Positions 34,735 to 43,689 are shown, numbered from the stretch's first letter. The stretch is DNA of 64,000 bases from Nocardia fusca NBRC 14340 (GCF_001618425.1 NZ_BDCU01000035.1:1-64000), one strand, 5' to 3'. Numbers and translations are program-made. Notes: generated by a model from the letters alone, not told the origin.

Positions 34735-35619
34735 GTGACCACTCCGCTGATCGCTGTACTCGGCAGTATCAACATGGATCTGGTGACCACCACCGATCAC
34801 CGGCCCGCACCCGGCGAAACGGTCCTGGGCCGCGGCTTCACGATGGTGCCCGGCGGGAAGGGCGCCAACCAGGCGGTCGCGGCGAGCCGGGCGGGTGGGC
34901 AGGTGATGTTCCTCGGCGCGATCGGCACCGATGTCTTCGCGCCGCGACTGCGCGCGGTGCTGACCGGGGCCGGGGTCGACACCACCGGGTTGCGCACCAT
35001 CGAGGGCCCCAGCGGTATCGCCTCGATCGTGGTCGACGCCGGGGGCGAGAACTCGATCATCGTGGTGGGCGGTGCCAATGCCGAGTTGCGCGGCCTGCGC
35101 GCCGGCGATCTCGCCGCCGTCGCCGCGGCCGATATCCTGCTGTGCCAGCTCGAGGTCCCGATCCCGACCATCGAGGAAGCGGTGCGGCACGCCCGGGACA
35201 ACGGCACCACCGTGATACTGAACCCCTCTCCGGCGCAGCGTCTTCCGGCGGAGTTGTGGAGCCGGGTGGATGTGGCGGTGGTGAACCGGGGCGAGGCCGA
35301 GGACCTGGGCGGCACGCTCGACCGGGTGCCGCATCTGGTGGTCACGCTCGGCGCGGACGGTGCGCGCCACCGCGGGCCGGACGGTACGCAGACCTCCGTC
35401 GCCGGGCCGGCGGTCGATGTCGTCGACACCACCGGCGCGGGTGACACCTTCGCCGGAGCCCTGGCCGTCCGCTGGTCGCGGGGCCCGGCCGAGGCTCTGC
35501 GGTTCGCCTGCGCCGCGGGTGCCCTGGCCACCACCGTGCTGGGCGCCAGCGCCGCCATTCCGTCGCGCGCCGATATCGAAGCCGCCCTGTCCGCCGGGCC
35601 GGGCGACCCCCCTCCGTGA
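34735..35619 (+). CDS. rbsK: Ribokinase (PfkB family)
   Basis: This 294-residue sugar kinase has the first PfkB signature GGKGANQAVAASRAGG and the second DTTGAGDTFAGALAV, with the catalytic Asp. LGSINMDLVTTTDHRPAPGE at the N-terminus is typical of ribokinase. It phosphorylates ribose at C5. No ribose transporter lies alongside. Confidence 0.9.
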   Translation: MTTPLIAVLGSINMDLVTTTDHRPAPGETVLGRGFTMVPGGKGANQAVAASRAGGQVMFLGAIGTDVFAPRLRAVLTGAGVDTTGLRTIEGPSGIASIVVDAGGENSIIVVGGANAELRGLRAGDLAAVAAADILLCQLEVPIPTIEEAVRHARDNGTTVILNPSPAQRLPAELWSRVDVAVVNRGEAEDLGGTLDRVPHLVVTLGADGARHRGPDGTQTSVAGPAVDVVDTTGAGDTFAGALAVRWSRGPAEALRFACAAGALATTVLGASAAIPSRADIEAALSAGPGDPPP

Positions 35620-35773
35620 GACGTCGCCGCCCCCGTCGCCGTCGGCGCACGCCGCGGGCCCGGACGCCCCACCCACACCCACTCGGAAAATCGATCGCCT
35701 CCCCGTAGCCGGCGGCCTACCGTGGAATTACGGCGGCGGATATCGGTCCGCCCCGGAGGGAAGGAACGAGACG

Positions 35774-36991
35774 ATGTTTCCCGTCGAGCTGTCCGGCGCC
35801 CGGGCACGGACGTTGATGTGGGCCCACGAGCACGATATCGAGGCGGCGGCGCTGCAACAGCTGCGCAATATCGCCCGGCTGGAATGGGTCCACGGCGTCC
35901 GGGTCATGCCGGATGTGCACCTCGGGAAAGGCGCCACGGTCGGTTCGGTGATCGCCATGCGCGACGCGGTCGCCCCGGCCGCGGTGGGCGTGGACATCGG
36001 TTGCGGGATGGAGAGCGTCCGCACCGATCTCACCGCCGCCGACCTCCCCGACGATCTGCGCGCGCTGCGGTCGGCGATCGAGGCGGCGGTACCGGTCGGT
36101 TTCGCCGCCCACCAGCACCCGGTGCCGGTGAACAAGCTGGCGCCCGGCCCGTCCGGAGTCGCCACGGCGCCCCTGCGCACCGGCTGGGACCGGTTCTGGT
36201 CGGCGTTCGGAGACCTCGACGATGCCGTGGCGTCGCGAGAGTCCAAGGCGCACAAGCAGATGGGTTCGCTCGGCGGCGGCAACCATTTCATCGAGGTGTG
36301 CCTGGACCAGGACGATCAGGTCTGGATCCTGCTGCATTCGGGGAGCCGCAATATCGGCAAGGAACTGGCCGAACGGCATATGGCGGTGGCGCGCAAACTG
36401 CCGCACAACCAGAACCTGGTCGATCGCGATCTGGCGGTGTTCCTGGCGAACACCCCGGAAATGGCCGCCTACCGCCACGACCTGACCTGGGCCCAGGAGT
36501 ACGCGGCACGCAACCGCGCGGTGATGCTGGCGCTGGTGTGCGAGGCGGTGCGCAAGCAGTTCCCGACCCGGGAGGTCCGGTTCGATACCCCCATCAGTTG
36601 TCACCACAACTATGTGGCGGAGGAGACGATCGACGGTGTGCCGATGCTGGTGACCCGGAAGGGTGCGGTACGGGCCGGAGCGGGCGATATGGCGCTCATT
36701 CCGGGCTCGATGGGTACGCGGTCCTATGTGGTGCGTGGTAAGGGCAATCCGGATTCGTTCCAGTCCGCGTCCCACGGCGCGGGCCGCCGGATGAGCCGTA
36801 ACGCGGCCAAGCGGCAGTTCAGCGTCGCGGATCTGATCGCCCAGACCGAGGGGGTGGAGTCGCGGAAGGACGCGGGCGTGGTGGACGAGATCCCGGCCGC
36901 GTACAAGAACATCGACGAGGTGATCGACGCCCAGCGCGATCTGGTCGATGTGGTGGCGACGCTGCGTCAGGTGCTGTGTGTGAAGGGCTGA
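35774..36991 (+). CDS. rtcB: RNA-splicing ligase RtcB
   Basis: This 405-residue protein contains all RtcB landmarks: MPDVHLGKGATVGSVIA, VGVDIGCGMES with the metal-binding Asp and Cys, SLGGGNHFIEV, LLHSGSRNIG and the guanylated His in SASHGAGRRMS. It joins RNA ends bearing 2',3'-cyclic phosphate or 3'-phosphate to 5'-OH ends, in RNA repair. GGAGGGAAGGA precedes the ATG. No archease or RNA-repair partner is adjacent. Confidence 0.95.
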   Translation: MFPVELSGARARTLMWAHEHDIEAAALQQLRNIARLEWVHGVRVMPDVHLGKGATVGSVIAMRDAVAPAAVGVDIGCGMESVRTDLTAADLPDDLRALRSAIEAAVPVGFAAHQHPVPVNKLAPGPSGVATAPLRTGWDRFWSAFGDLDDAVASRESKAHKQMGSLGGGNHFIEVCLDQDDQVWILLHSGSRNIGKELAERHMAVARKLPHNQNLVDRDLAVFLANTPEMAAYRHDLTWAQEYAARNRAVMLALVCEAVRKQFPTREVRFDTPISCHHNYVAEETIDGVPMLVTRKGAVRAGAGDMALIPGSMGTRSYVVRGKGNPDSFQSASHGAGRRMSRNAAKRQFSVADLIAQTEGVESRKDAGVVDEIPAAYKNIDEVIDAQRDLVDVVATLRQVLCVKG

Positions 36992-36998
36992 GATCGCG

Positions 36999-37187
36999 GT
37001 GAGTGCGGATCCGATCCGCGGTGCCGGTTTGCCGGGCGGTTTCCGGTCGCCCGGCATACCGGACGCGGCGGCGGTTCGTATATCGCGCGCGGATAATCGT
37101 GCACTGCTCCGCCCGGACGCGGCGGCGGTCCGGACAGTGCGCGCCAACGATCCCGCGGCCGCTCCGCCACCGGCGCCACCCGGGTAA
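36999..37187 (+). CDS. Doubtful 62-codon ORF with an 18-residue internal repeat
   Basis: The frame starts at a GTG 8 nt after the rtcB stop and contains two copies of PDAAAVR spaced 18 residues apart. They are encoded by the direct repeat CCGGACGCGGCGGCGGT at 37059-37075 and 37113-37129. Codon use is not distinctive and no family is seen. A 15-bp palindrome, GCGGATCCGATCCGC (37005-37019), overlaps its start and may instead be the rtcB terminator. Confidence 0.2.
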   Translation: MSADPIRGAGLPGGFRSPGIPDAAAVRISRADNRALLRPDAAAVRTVRANDPAAAPPPAPPG

Positions 37188-37215
37188 TCGTGCGGCGGGA
37201 GGTCATCGGCGGCCC

Positions 37216-37788
37216 TCAGCCGGGCAGTCTGCGCCGACATAGCGCGACGGCGATTCCGGCACCGGCCAACAGGACACCGATCGACAGCACCACCCCGCTC
37301 GACAACCAGGTGTGCAGCGCACGGGCGAGGTCGGCGGGCAGGCCGGGCAGCGACGAGATCAACCGATAGGTCTGTCCCGGCGCGGCGATCTGGACGGCGG
37401 CGGGCAGCGCGCCCCACACCAGCCCGGCGATTACCGCCGCCGCCGGTTCGTACGCCGCCAGTCCGACGACCATCAGTAACAATGCCGCCCCGAGCAGCGA
37501 CTGTGCGGGTGAGAGCCAGCGGTCCGTGGAGTCCCACCAGCGGCCGCTGGTCGCCGCGCCGTTGGCCGCGATACCGACCGCAACCGGGGTGATCACGGCC
37601 GCGAGCAGCGTGGCGAGCGCTGTGCGCCGCAACTCCCGCTGCCGGTACCGCGTGCCGCCCGGCCTCTCCCGCGCAGCGCCGTCGTTCTGTCGCTCCTGTG
37701 CGGCACGGCCGTCCAGGGTCCGCCGTGCGGCACCGTCGTCCGGCGGTGGCGACTGCGCCGTGGTGGGTCGTTCGAGTCGAGAGGTCAT
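37216..37788 (-). CDS. Four-helix membrane protein of unknown function
   Basis: This 190-residue protein has a charged, Arg/Gln-rich N-terminal 60 residues. About four hydrophobic segments follow, including ALATLLAAVITPVAVGIAAN, LLGAALLLMVVGLAAYEPAA and SGVVLSIGVLLAGAGIAVAL, with a basic end CRRRLPG. GGAG lies 8 nt before the ATG at 37788. No family is recognised. Confidence 0.65.
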   Translation of the reverse strand: MTSRLERPTTAQSPPPDDGAARRTLDGRAAQERQNDGAARERPGGTRYRQRELRRTALATLLAAVITPVAVGIAANGAATSGRWWDSTDRWLSPAQSLLGAALLLMVVGLAAYEPAAAVIAGLVWGALPAAVQIAAPGQTYRLISSLPGLPADLARALHTWLSSGVVLSIGVLLAGAGIAVALCRRRLPG

Positions 37789-37971
37789 GCACACTTCTCC
37801 GGGCCGGTCGGCGGGTGCGGCGGTCCGGGCCGGTACCGCGCGCTGCCCCGCACCCTCGCACACCCGAGGTTCACCGACCATTACGCCGCCCAGCGAACCG
37901 AGTGCCCAACCGACGGAGAGTGGGCCGACAAAGCCGCCGGAGGACTGTTCGCACCACGGCCGAGCCGCGTA

Positions 37972-38022
37972 TTGACTAGTTATCATCCGATGCATAATCT
38001 TAATTTGTTATCAGTCGATAAC
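37972..38022 (+). promoter_or_regulatory. Promoter with paired GTTATC operators upstream of the DoxX gene
   Basis: TTGACT (37972-37977) and TAATCT (37995-38000) are spaced 17 bp and form a good promoter. GTTATC-AGTC-GATAAC (38007-38022) is a perfect palindrome just downstream. A second GTTATC with a degenerate partner lies at 37979-37994 inside the spacer. The AT-rich block stands out in this GC-rich region. Repression by a TetR- or MarR-type protein is likely; no candidate is adjacent. Confidence 0.65.
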
Positions 38023-38078
38023 CACAAGACGTCGGCGCCGCGCGACCGGACAACCGACTCCTGCCTCGGAGGAACCTC

Positions 38079-38600
38079 ATGTTCGACACCCTGATGCTGT
38101 TCGTGGTCCCCACGCTGGTCCTGCGGCTACTCGGCCGGATCGGCGTCCAGCGCTTCGCCACCTGGCGGGTCAGCGCCGCCCACGGACTGGCGTTCCTGTT
38201 CACCATGACCGGACTGGCGCATTTCGTACCCGACTCGGTCACCGTGATGCCCAGCCACGACGACCTGACGGCGATGGTTCCCCCGTTCGTCCCGTTCGCG
38301 GATTTCGCGGTCTACGCCACGGGCGTCCTGGAACTGGCAGGTGCCGTGGGTTTGGTAGTGACCGTCACCCGCCGCTGGGCCGGCCTGGGTCTCGCGGCGC
38401 TGCTCGTGATCATGATCCCGGCAAATATCCATGCCGCGCTGAACGACATTCCGCTCAACGGAGAAGCGGCCACGCCGCTGTGGTTCCGGATCCCGGAACA
38501 GATCGTGTATTTCACCCTCGCCGTCTGGGTGGGCGGAGTTCTGCCCGCGGTGGGCGGGGACCGCGGCGCCGAGCGGTCGCTCGTCCCGACGGCGCGCTGA
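38079..38600 (+). CDS. DoxX-like membrane protein
   Basis: This 173-residue protein has four transmembrane helices and the DoxX-type pattern AFLFTMTGLAHFVPD, YATGVLELAGAVGLVVTV, LAALLVIMIPANIHAAL. DoxX proteins are linked to redox or thiol stress in mycobacteria. CGGAGGAAC precedes the ATG. Its own regulated promoter and terminator make it a single-gene unit. Confidence 0.82.
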   Translation: MFDTLMLFVVPTLVLRLLGRIGVQRFATWRVSAAHGLAFLFTMTGLAHFVPDSVTVMPSHDDLTAMVPPFVPFADFAVYATGVLELAGAVGLVVTVTRRWAGLGLAALLVIMIPANIHAALNDIPLNGEAATPLWFRIPEQIVYFTLAVWVGGVLPAVGGDRGAERSLVPTAR

Positions 38601-38611
38601 GCCCGTTCGCC

Positions 38612-38652
38612 GGCCCCGCTCCCGCTCGGCACTGCGCGGGAACGGGGCCTTT
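38612..38652 (+). terminator. Intrinsic terminator of the DoxX gene
   Basis: GGCCCCGCTCCCGC and GCGGGAACGGGGCC form a 14-bp stem with one mismatch around a 10-base loop, followed by TTT. It lies between the convergent DoxX and SDR genes. Confidence 0.85.
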
Positions 38653-38662
38653 CGCCGGGAAA

Positions 38663-39418
38663 TCAGCCCTGCTGCGTGGGCACCAGGATCAGCTCGGCCA
38701 CATTCAGCCGCGCCGGCACCGAGGTGGCGAACGCGATCGCGTCCGCGATATCCTCCGGCTCCAGGATCGTGAAAGCCGTACGCCACTCCGACAGCTGGGC
38801 CTGTTGCTTCTCCCCGCGCATACCCGCGCCGAGTTCGGTGGCCACGAAACCGGGTTCGACGTTCTTCACCCGGACTCCCCGGGGACCGAATTCGGCGCGC
38901 AGGTTGCGGGTCAGATGCGCCACCGCGGCCTTGGTCGCGGTGTACACGGCGTACTCGGGGAATACGGCGTGCCCACCGACCGACCCCACCAGCACCAGAT
39001 CGGCCCGGTTGCCGGCACCGGCGGCCGCGAGCAGATCATCGATGAAGGCCCGCGCGGTGTGCAGCAGGCCGGTCACATTGGTCCCGACCATCTGATCCCA
39101 CTCGTCGACCTCGGCGGCTTCGAAGGGCGCGCCGAGCATCACACCCGCATTCGCCACCACCAGATCGACCGGCCCCAGCGCCGCCCGCACCGTGGCGGCG
39201 GCATCGCGGACCGAATCGCGGTCGGTCACATCGGCGACCACCGCGATCGCGCCGCCCCCGAGTTCGGCGGCCAGTTCTTCGATGCGTTCCTTGCGGCGGC
39301 CCAGCACCGCGACCCGCGCGCCCTCCGCGGCGAGCCGGCGCGCGGTCGCGGCACCGATTCCGCTGGAAGCTCCGGTGACCACGGCCACCCGTCCGTTCGA
39401 ATTCACGTTGTTCGTCAT
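38663..39418 (-). CDS. Short-chain dehydrogenase/reductase
   Basis: This 251-residue classical SDR has the cofactor loop VVTGASSGIGAATARRL, the NAG motif VVANAGVM, and active-site Ser (VLVGSVGGHAVFPE) plus Tyr-x3-Lys (YAVYTATKAAVAHL). Arg/Lys in LGRRKERIEEL suggests NADP(H). The substrate is unknown. The ATG at 39418 has GAGG about 9 nt upstream. It is divergent from an XRE-type regulator across about 100 bp. Confidence 0.92.
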   Translation of the reverse strand: MTNNVNSNGRVAVVTGASSGIGAATARRLAAEGARVAVLGRRKERIEELAAELGGGAIAVVADVTDRDSVRDAAATVRAALGPVDLVVANAGVMLGAPFEAAEVDEWDQMVGTNVTGLLHTARAFIDDLLAAAGAGNRADLVLVGSVGGHAVFPEYAVYTATKAAVAHLTRNLRAEFGPRGVRVKNVEPGFVATELGAGMRGEKQQAQLSEWRTAFTILEPEDIADAIAFATSVPARLNVAELILVPTQQG

Positions 39419-39506
39419 GCTTCGACCCTCGCTCCGGGCCGGGCGGGCTGCCAGGTCGCGCACTTCCTGGTAGTCACAGGGCCACCCGGCCGGGTAGGGC
39501 CCGCCC

Positions 39507-39512
39507 TACCCT
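39507..39512 (+). promoter_or_regulatory. -10 box (TACCCT) of the XRE-type regulator gene
   Basis: TACCCT ends 7 nt before the ATG at 39520, consistent with a leaderless message. Confidence 0.4.
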
Positions 39513-39519
39513 GGAACAC

Positions 39520-40398
39520 ATGCATTCGGACAACCGCCTGGGCGCGTTCCTGCGAGCCCGTCGTGAACTGGTCCGGCCGGAGGACTTCGGGTTGCCCGGC
39601 GGCGGGCAGCGGCGGGTCGCCGGACTGCGGCGGGAGGAGATCGCGTTATTGGCCGGGGTGAGTGCGGACTACTACATCCGGCTCGAACAGGGCCGGGACA
39701 AACATCCCTCGGAGCAGGTGGTCAGCGCCCTGGCCCGGGTCTTCGCGCTGGACGAGGAAGGCACCGCGCATCTGCGGGAGCTGGCCCGCCCGGCGCCGGC
39801 CCGGCCGAAGCGACCCCGCCGGCCCGAACGCGTGGCGCCCGGACTGCTGCGGCTCATGAATCTGTGGGAGCGGACGCCGGCCCTCGTGCTGGGGCGCAGC
39901 CTCGACGTCCTGGCGGCCAACCCGCTGGCCGTCGCGGTGAACGCGTGCTCGGTCCCCGGTATCAACCAGGTGCGGATGGTCTTCCTCGACCCCCGGGCGC
40001 GCGATGTGTACCCCGAATGGAACTCGATCGCCGCGGATACGGTCGCCAGTCTGCGCGCGACGGCGGGCACCGATCTGGACGATCCGCAATTGACCGAACT
40101 CGTCGGCGAACTGTCGCTCAAGAGCGAGGATTTCCGGCAGTTGTGGGCCCGGCACGATGTGCGCACCAAAACGGCCGGGACGAAACGGTTCCATCACGAG
40201 ATGGTCGGCGAACTGACCCTCTCCTTCGAGAGTTTCACCGTCAACGGTGTACCCGGGCAGACGCTCATCGTCTACCACGCGGAACCCGGTTCACCGTCCG
40301 AGCGCGCGTTGTCGCTGCTGGGCAGCCTGACGGCCGCGGAGTCCGCCGACACCGACTCGCCTCCGCCGAGCCGGGTCATCGATACGACGCTCGGGTAG
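39520..40398 (+). CDS. XRE-family regulator with MmyB-like ligand-binding domain
   Basis: This 292-residue protein has an N-terminal helix-turn-helix (about residues 8-75: LGAFLRARRELVRPEDFGLP, GLRREEIALLAGVSADYYIR, LEQGRDKHPS). A C-terminal MmyB-like sensor domain follows (about 100-280: VLGRSLDVLAANPLAVAVNA). Members commonly control a divergent oxidoreductase and bind a fatty-acid-like ligand. Here the neighbour is an SDR. Confidence 0.9.
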   Translation: MHSDNRLGAFLRARRELVRPEDFGLPGGGQRRVAGLRREEIALLAGVSADYYIRLEQGRDKHPSEQVVSALARVFALDEEGTAHLRELARPAPARPKRPRRPERVAPGLLRLMNLWERTPALVLGRSLDVLAANPLAVAVNACSVPGINQVRMVFLDPRARDVYPEWNSIAADTVASLRATAGTDLDDPQLTELVGELSLKSEDFRQLWARHDVRTKTAGTKRFHHEMVGELTLSFESFTVNGVPGQTLIVYHAEPGSPSERALSLLGSLTAAESADTDSPPPSRVIDTTLG

Positions 40399-40479
40399 CT
40401 TGCCCGGCACGTCGGCATCGGAGTTCCCCGGTACCTCGTTCCCGGAACAACGCGCCGCGCTGCGCCCGCCGGGGCCGGA

Positions 40480-41301
40480 TCACGCGCGGCCGGGGAGACG
40501 GAGCAGTTCGAGTGCCGAGGCGGTAGCGGTGCCGGTCCCGGCCGAGTAGACGATGACCGTCTGATCTGCCTCCGGCACCGACAGAACATCGCAGTCCAGA
40601 GTGAGGGTGCCCAACTCCGGATGGACGACCGAAGCGGTGCGGCTACGCAGCCGTCCGGAGCGCCCGGCCCGCCACAACTCGTCGAACCGCGGGCTGCCGG
40701 ACCGGAGTTCGTCGATCAGCCCGGCGAGACTCGGATCCTGGGGGTATCTGGCCTGCGCCGTACGCAGACAACCGACGCAGTCGGCCCCGGACTGTTCTCC
40801 TGTCTCGACCACCCGGTCCGGTCCGGCTCCGAGAAACCGCTGCCAGATGAGGTTTCGCTGCGCGGGCGGCAGTGCGGACCAGTCACCGAGCAGCGCTGCC
40901 GCCGGTGGGTTCCAGGCCAGCACATCGGATTTGGCGGATAACACCAGCGCGGGCAGACCCGCCAAGCGGTCCAGCAGCCGCATGACGCTCGGCCGGACCA
41001 GCATGGGAATGCGTCCGACTCCGGGGGGCTCGGACCCGGCGAGCCGGAAGATCAGATCACGGTCGGAGTCGCTCAACCGCAGCGCCCGCGCCAAGGCACC
41101 GAGCACCTGATCGGAAGGTTTGGAGCCGCGCCCCTGCTCGAGCCGGACGATGTAATCGACGCTGAGCCCCGCCAGTTGCGCGATTTCCTCCCGCCGGAGC
41201 CCGGGCACCTGTCGGCGGGATCCCGCCGCGAAACCCACCTCGGCCGGTTCGATGCGTGACCGCGCCGTGCGCAGCACCATGGCCAATTCAGCTCTGTCCA
41301 C
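40480..41301 (-). CDS. XRE-family regulator with MmyB-like ligand-binding domain
   Basis: This 273-residue protein resembles the regulator at 39.5 kb: RSRIEPAEVGFAAGSRRQVP, GLRREEIAQLAGLSVDYIVR, LEQGRGSKPSDQVLGALARA, then a MmyB domain with VLSAKSDVLAWNPPAAALLG. The GTG at 41301 (VDRAELAMVLRTARSR) matches the usual MDRAELA-type start of this family. It is divergent from an SDR gene, mirroring the first pair. Confidence 0.9.
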   Translation of the reverse strand: MDRAELAMVLRTARSRIEPAEVGFAAGSRRQVPGLRREEIAQLAGLSVDYIVRLEQGRGSKPSDQVLGALARALRLSDSDRDLIFRLAGSEPPGVGRIPMLVRPSVMRLLDRLAGLPALVLSAKSDVLAWNPPAAALLGDWSALPPAQRNLIWQRFLGAGPDRVVETGEQSGADCVGCLRTAQARYPQDPSLAGLIDELRSGSPRFDELWRAGRSGRLRSRTASVVHPELGTLTLDCDVLSVPEADQTVIVYSAGTGTATASALELLRLPGRA

Positions 41302-41401
41302 CGTCCTATGGTGCCGGAGGCCGGCGGTGCGGGGGTGGGACCCGCTCTCCCATGCCTCGCCGTCCCTGGAGTCCACAGGCGAGCGGCACGAGACTACGAG
41401 C

Positions 41402-42121
41402 GTGACAACAACGACGATCGCGCTGGTAACCGGCGCGAACAAGGGAATCGGCCGGGAAACCGTCCGCCGGCTGGCCGGAGCGGGCTGGGAGGTGTTCCTC
41501 GGAGCTCGCGATCCCGCACGCGGTGCCGCCGCAGTGGCGGAGCTGGCCGAGCGAGGCGTGCGGGCTCGTCTCGTCACGCTGGACGTGACCTCCGACGAAT
41601 CCGTGGCCGCCGCGGCGGCCGCGGTCCGGGCCGAGACGGGCCGCCTGGACGTGCTGGTCAACAATGCCGCGATCGGCGGGCAGGGCACGCCTCCGGCCGA
41701 CACCCGCGCCGACGAGGTGCGCCGGGTGTTGGACACCAATGTCCTCGGCCCGATCCGGGTGACCCACGCTTTCCTGCCCCTGCTACGCGCTTCCGACCAC
41801 CCGCGCATCGTCATGGTCTCCAGCGGTATGGGCTCGATCACGACCGTCACCGATCCGCAATGGAAAGACTTCGTGCGACCCGAGCTCGGCTACTCGACGT
41901 CCAAGGCTGCCCTGAACATGCTCACCACCATGTACGCCGGCGCACTGGGCGATATCCATATCAATGCGGTCGATCCCGGCTACACGGCCACCGACCTCAA
42001 CGGCCACACCGGCCTCCAGACCGTGTCCGAAGGCGCCGAAGCCATCATCCGTCTGGCATCGATCGGCCCCGACGGGCCCACCGGCGGGTTCTTCGACAGG
42101 AACGGAACTACCCGATGGTGA
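41402..42121 (+). CDS. Short-chain dehydrogenase/reductase
   Basis: This 239-residue SDR has the cofactor loop ALVTGANKGIGRETVRRL, the motif VLVNNAAIGG, and active-site VMVSSGMGSIT with YSTSKAALNMLTTM. The start TGANKGIG is typical of the carbonyl-reductase-like SDRs. The GTG at 41402 is the last start before the core. The divergent XRE/MmyB regulator probably controls it. Confidence 0.9.
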   Translation: MTTTTIALVTGANKGIGRETVRRLAGAGWEVFLGARDPARGAAAVAELAERGVRARLVTLDVTSDESVAAAAAAVRAETGRLDVLVNNAAIGGQGTPPADTRADEVRRVLDTNVLGPIRVTHAFLPLLRASDHPRIVMVSSGMGSITTVTDPQWKDFVRPELGYSTSKAALNMLTTMYAGALGDIHINAVDPGYTATDLNGHTGLQTVSEGAEAIIRLASIGPDGPTGGFFDRNGTTRW

Positions 42122-42198
42122 GGGCCGCGGCGATCGTCACCGCGCTGCTGACACTGTGTACAGCACTGTTCGTGTATCTGAGATCGGAGGACCATTCG

Positions 42199-42603
42199 AT
42201 GGAACGACAGAACTCGAGCGGGACGACCGTACTGTCGATCGGCCTGGATCCCGGTGCCGTGGACTACAGCCGCTATCCGCACATCGATGCGGCGACCCTC
42301 ACCGCGCGGATCGCCGCGGGTGAGACGGCTCTCCGTGACGCCGGATTCGACCTCGTATCGTGCCAGGTACCCGCGGACCCGGACGCGGCCGAAGCGAAGC
42401 TGCGTGAATGCACGGCGGGCCGGTCGTTCGGGGTGGCGATGATCGGCGCGGGCGTACGCATGGCAGCCGAGCACACACTGCTGTTCGAACGCCTGGTGAA
42501 CGTGGTCGTCGAGCTCGTGCCCGGCATACGGTTGTGCTTCAACACCTCCCCGGAAACCACCATCGACGCTTTGCGCCGCTGGGTGGAGCCCGTCGTCCAC
42601 TGA
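42199..42603 (+). CDS. Conserved-looking 134-residue protein of unknown function
   Basis: The protein starts MERQNSSGTTVLSIGLDPGA and contains RIAAGETALRDAGFDLVSCQ, VAMIGAGVRMAAEHTLLFER and FNTSPETTIDALRRWVE. The alternating beta/alpha pattern suggests a small Rossmann-like or response-type fold. The ATG at 42199 is chosen because GGAGG lies 8 nt upstream. The frame is open further up to an ATG at 42115, overlapping the SDR stop, which would add a transmembrane helix (AAAIVTALLTLCTALFVYL). It is probably co-transcribed with the SDR. Confidence 0.65.
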   Translation: MERQNSSGTTVLSIGLDPGAVDYSRYPHIDAATLTARIAAGETALRDAGFDLVSCQVPADPDAAEAKLRECTAGRSFGVAMIGAGVRMAAEHTLLFERLVNVVVELVPGIRLCFNTSPETTIDALRRWVEPVVH

Positions 42604-42714
42604 GCACACCGAAACCGGACCGTGGCGTCGACCGGCGGACAGATATCGGTACCCGTAACGCGGCCGCGCGACCGACGCGCCACGGACAACCGAACCCGAA
42701 CCGCGTGCGGCGGC

Positions 42715-42720
42715 TAGGGT
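42715..42720 (+). promoter_or_regulatory. -10 box (TAGGGT), leaderless start of the LigD-type polymerase gene
   Basis: TAGGGT ends 6 nt before the ATG at 42727. Confidence 0.5.
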
Positions 42721-42726
42721 CGGAGC

Positions 42727-43689
42727 ATGGCTGGCGGCGCGGGCGCGGCGGTGGAATTGACAGTCGGAGAACGCGAGGTGCGTATCTCCAACCCCGACCG
42801 GGTCTACTTCCCGGAGTCCGGCGTGACCAAACTCGATCTGGTGCAGTACTACCTGAGCGTGGGCGACGGGATCGTCAACGCACTGCGGGATCGGCCCTGC
42901 ATGCTGCACCGCTTCCCGAAGGGGCTGACCGGCGGGAAAGTGCACCAGAAACGACTGCCCGCGGGCGCACCGGACTGGGTGTCGACCGTGCGGGTGTACT
43001 TCCCGCGCTACGGCCGGCACGCCGATGAACTCTGTGTCGGCGACCTGGCGGAGGTCATCTGGGCGGTGCAGATGTCCACGGTCGAGTTCCACCCGTGGAA
43101 TTCGCGCCGGACCGATACCGAAAGTCCGGACGAATGGCGGATCGATCTCGACCCCATGCCGGACTGTCCCTGGTCACGGGTGCAGCGGGTGGCCGGGGTG
43201 GTCCGCGAGGTGCTCGACGAGATCGGCGCGGTCGGCTGGCCGAAGACTTCGGGCGGCAAGGGTTTGCACGTCTATGTGCGGATCGCGCCGGAGCACGGGT
43301 TCCAGCAGGTGCGCCGCGCCGCCCTGGCCTTCGCCGAAGAGGTTCGCCGCCGGGCTCCCGATGATGTGACGACGACTTGGTGGCGGCGCGACCGCGATCC
43401 GGCCCAACTGTTCATCGACTACAACCAGAATGCGCGCGACCATACGATCGCCGCCGCGTATTCGGTCCGCGGCAATCCCGCGGCCACTGTCTCCACCCCG
43501 GTGGGCTGGGACGAGATCGACGATATCCATCCCCGAGATTTCACCGTGGCCACCGTGCCCGCCCGGTACCGCCGGCTCGGCGATCTGCACGCGGGAATCG
43601 ACGACGCGGTATTCGATCTGCGGCAGCTGATCGAATGGGCCGACCGTGACGCGGTGGATCTCGACGAGGAGCCCGTCCCGGAATCCTGA
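42727..43689 (+). CDS. LigD-type primase-polymerase (stand-alone polymerase domain)
   Basis: This 320-residue protein is an archaeo-eukaryotic primase-like polymerase with the motifs seen in the LigD polymerase domain: ISNPDRVYFPESGVTKLDLV at the start, the metal-binding RIDLDPMPDCPW, SGGKGLHVYVRI, and LFIDYNQNARDHTIAAAYSV. It can add or fill nucleotides at DNA ends in end joining or repair. No ligase or phosphoesterase domain is fused and no ku gene is adjacent, so it resembles the stand-alone mycobacterial enzymes. Confidence 0.9.
   Translation: MAGGAGAAVELTVGEREVRISNPDRVYFPESGVTKLDLVQYYLSVGDGIVNALRDRPCMLHRFPKGLTGGKVHQKRLPAGAPDWVSTVRVYFPRYGRHADELCVGDLAEVIWAVQMSTVEFHPWNSRRTDTESPDEWRIDLDPMPDCPWSRVQRVAGVVREVLDEIGAVGWPKTSGGKGLHVYVRIAPEHGFQQVRRAALAFAEEVRRRAPDDVTTTWWRRDRDPAQLFIDYNQNARDHTIAAAYSVRGNPAATVSTPVGWDEIDDIHPRDFTVATVPARYRRLGDLHAGIDDAVFDLRQLIEWADRDAVDLDEEPVPES

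Noticed and set aside
37005..37019. Palindrome GCGGATCCGATCCGC as a firm rtcB terminator
   Set aside because: The one-base centre prevents a normal loop and no T-run follows, so it is not called as a separate feature.
42115..42198. N-terminal transmembrane extension of the 134-residue protein
   Set aside because: The internal ATG at 42199 has a much better ribosome-binding site (GGAGG at 8 nt); the extension is mentioned as an alternative only.
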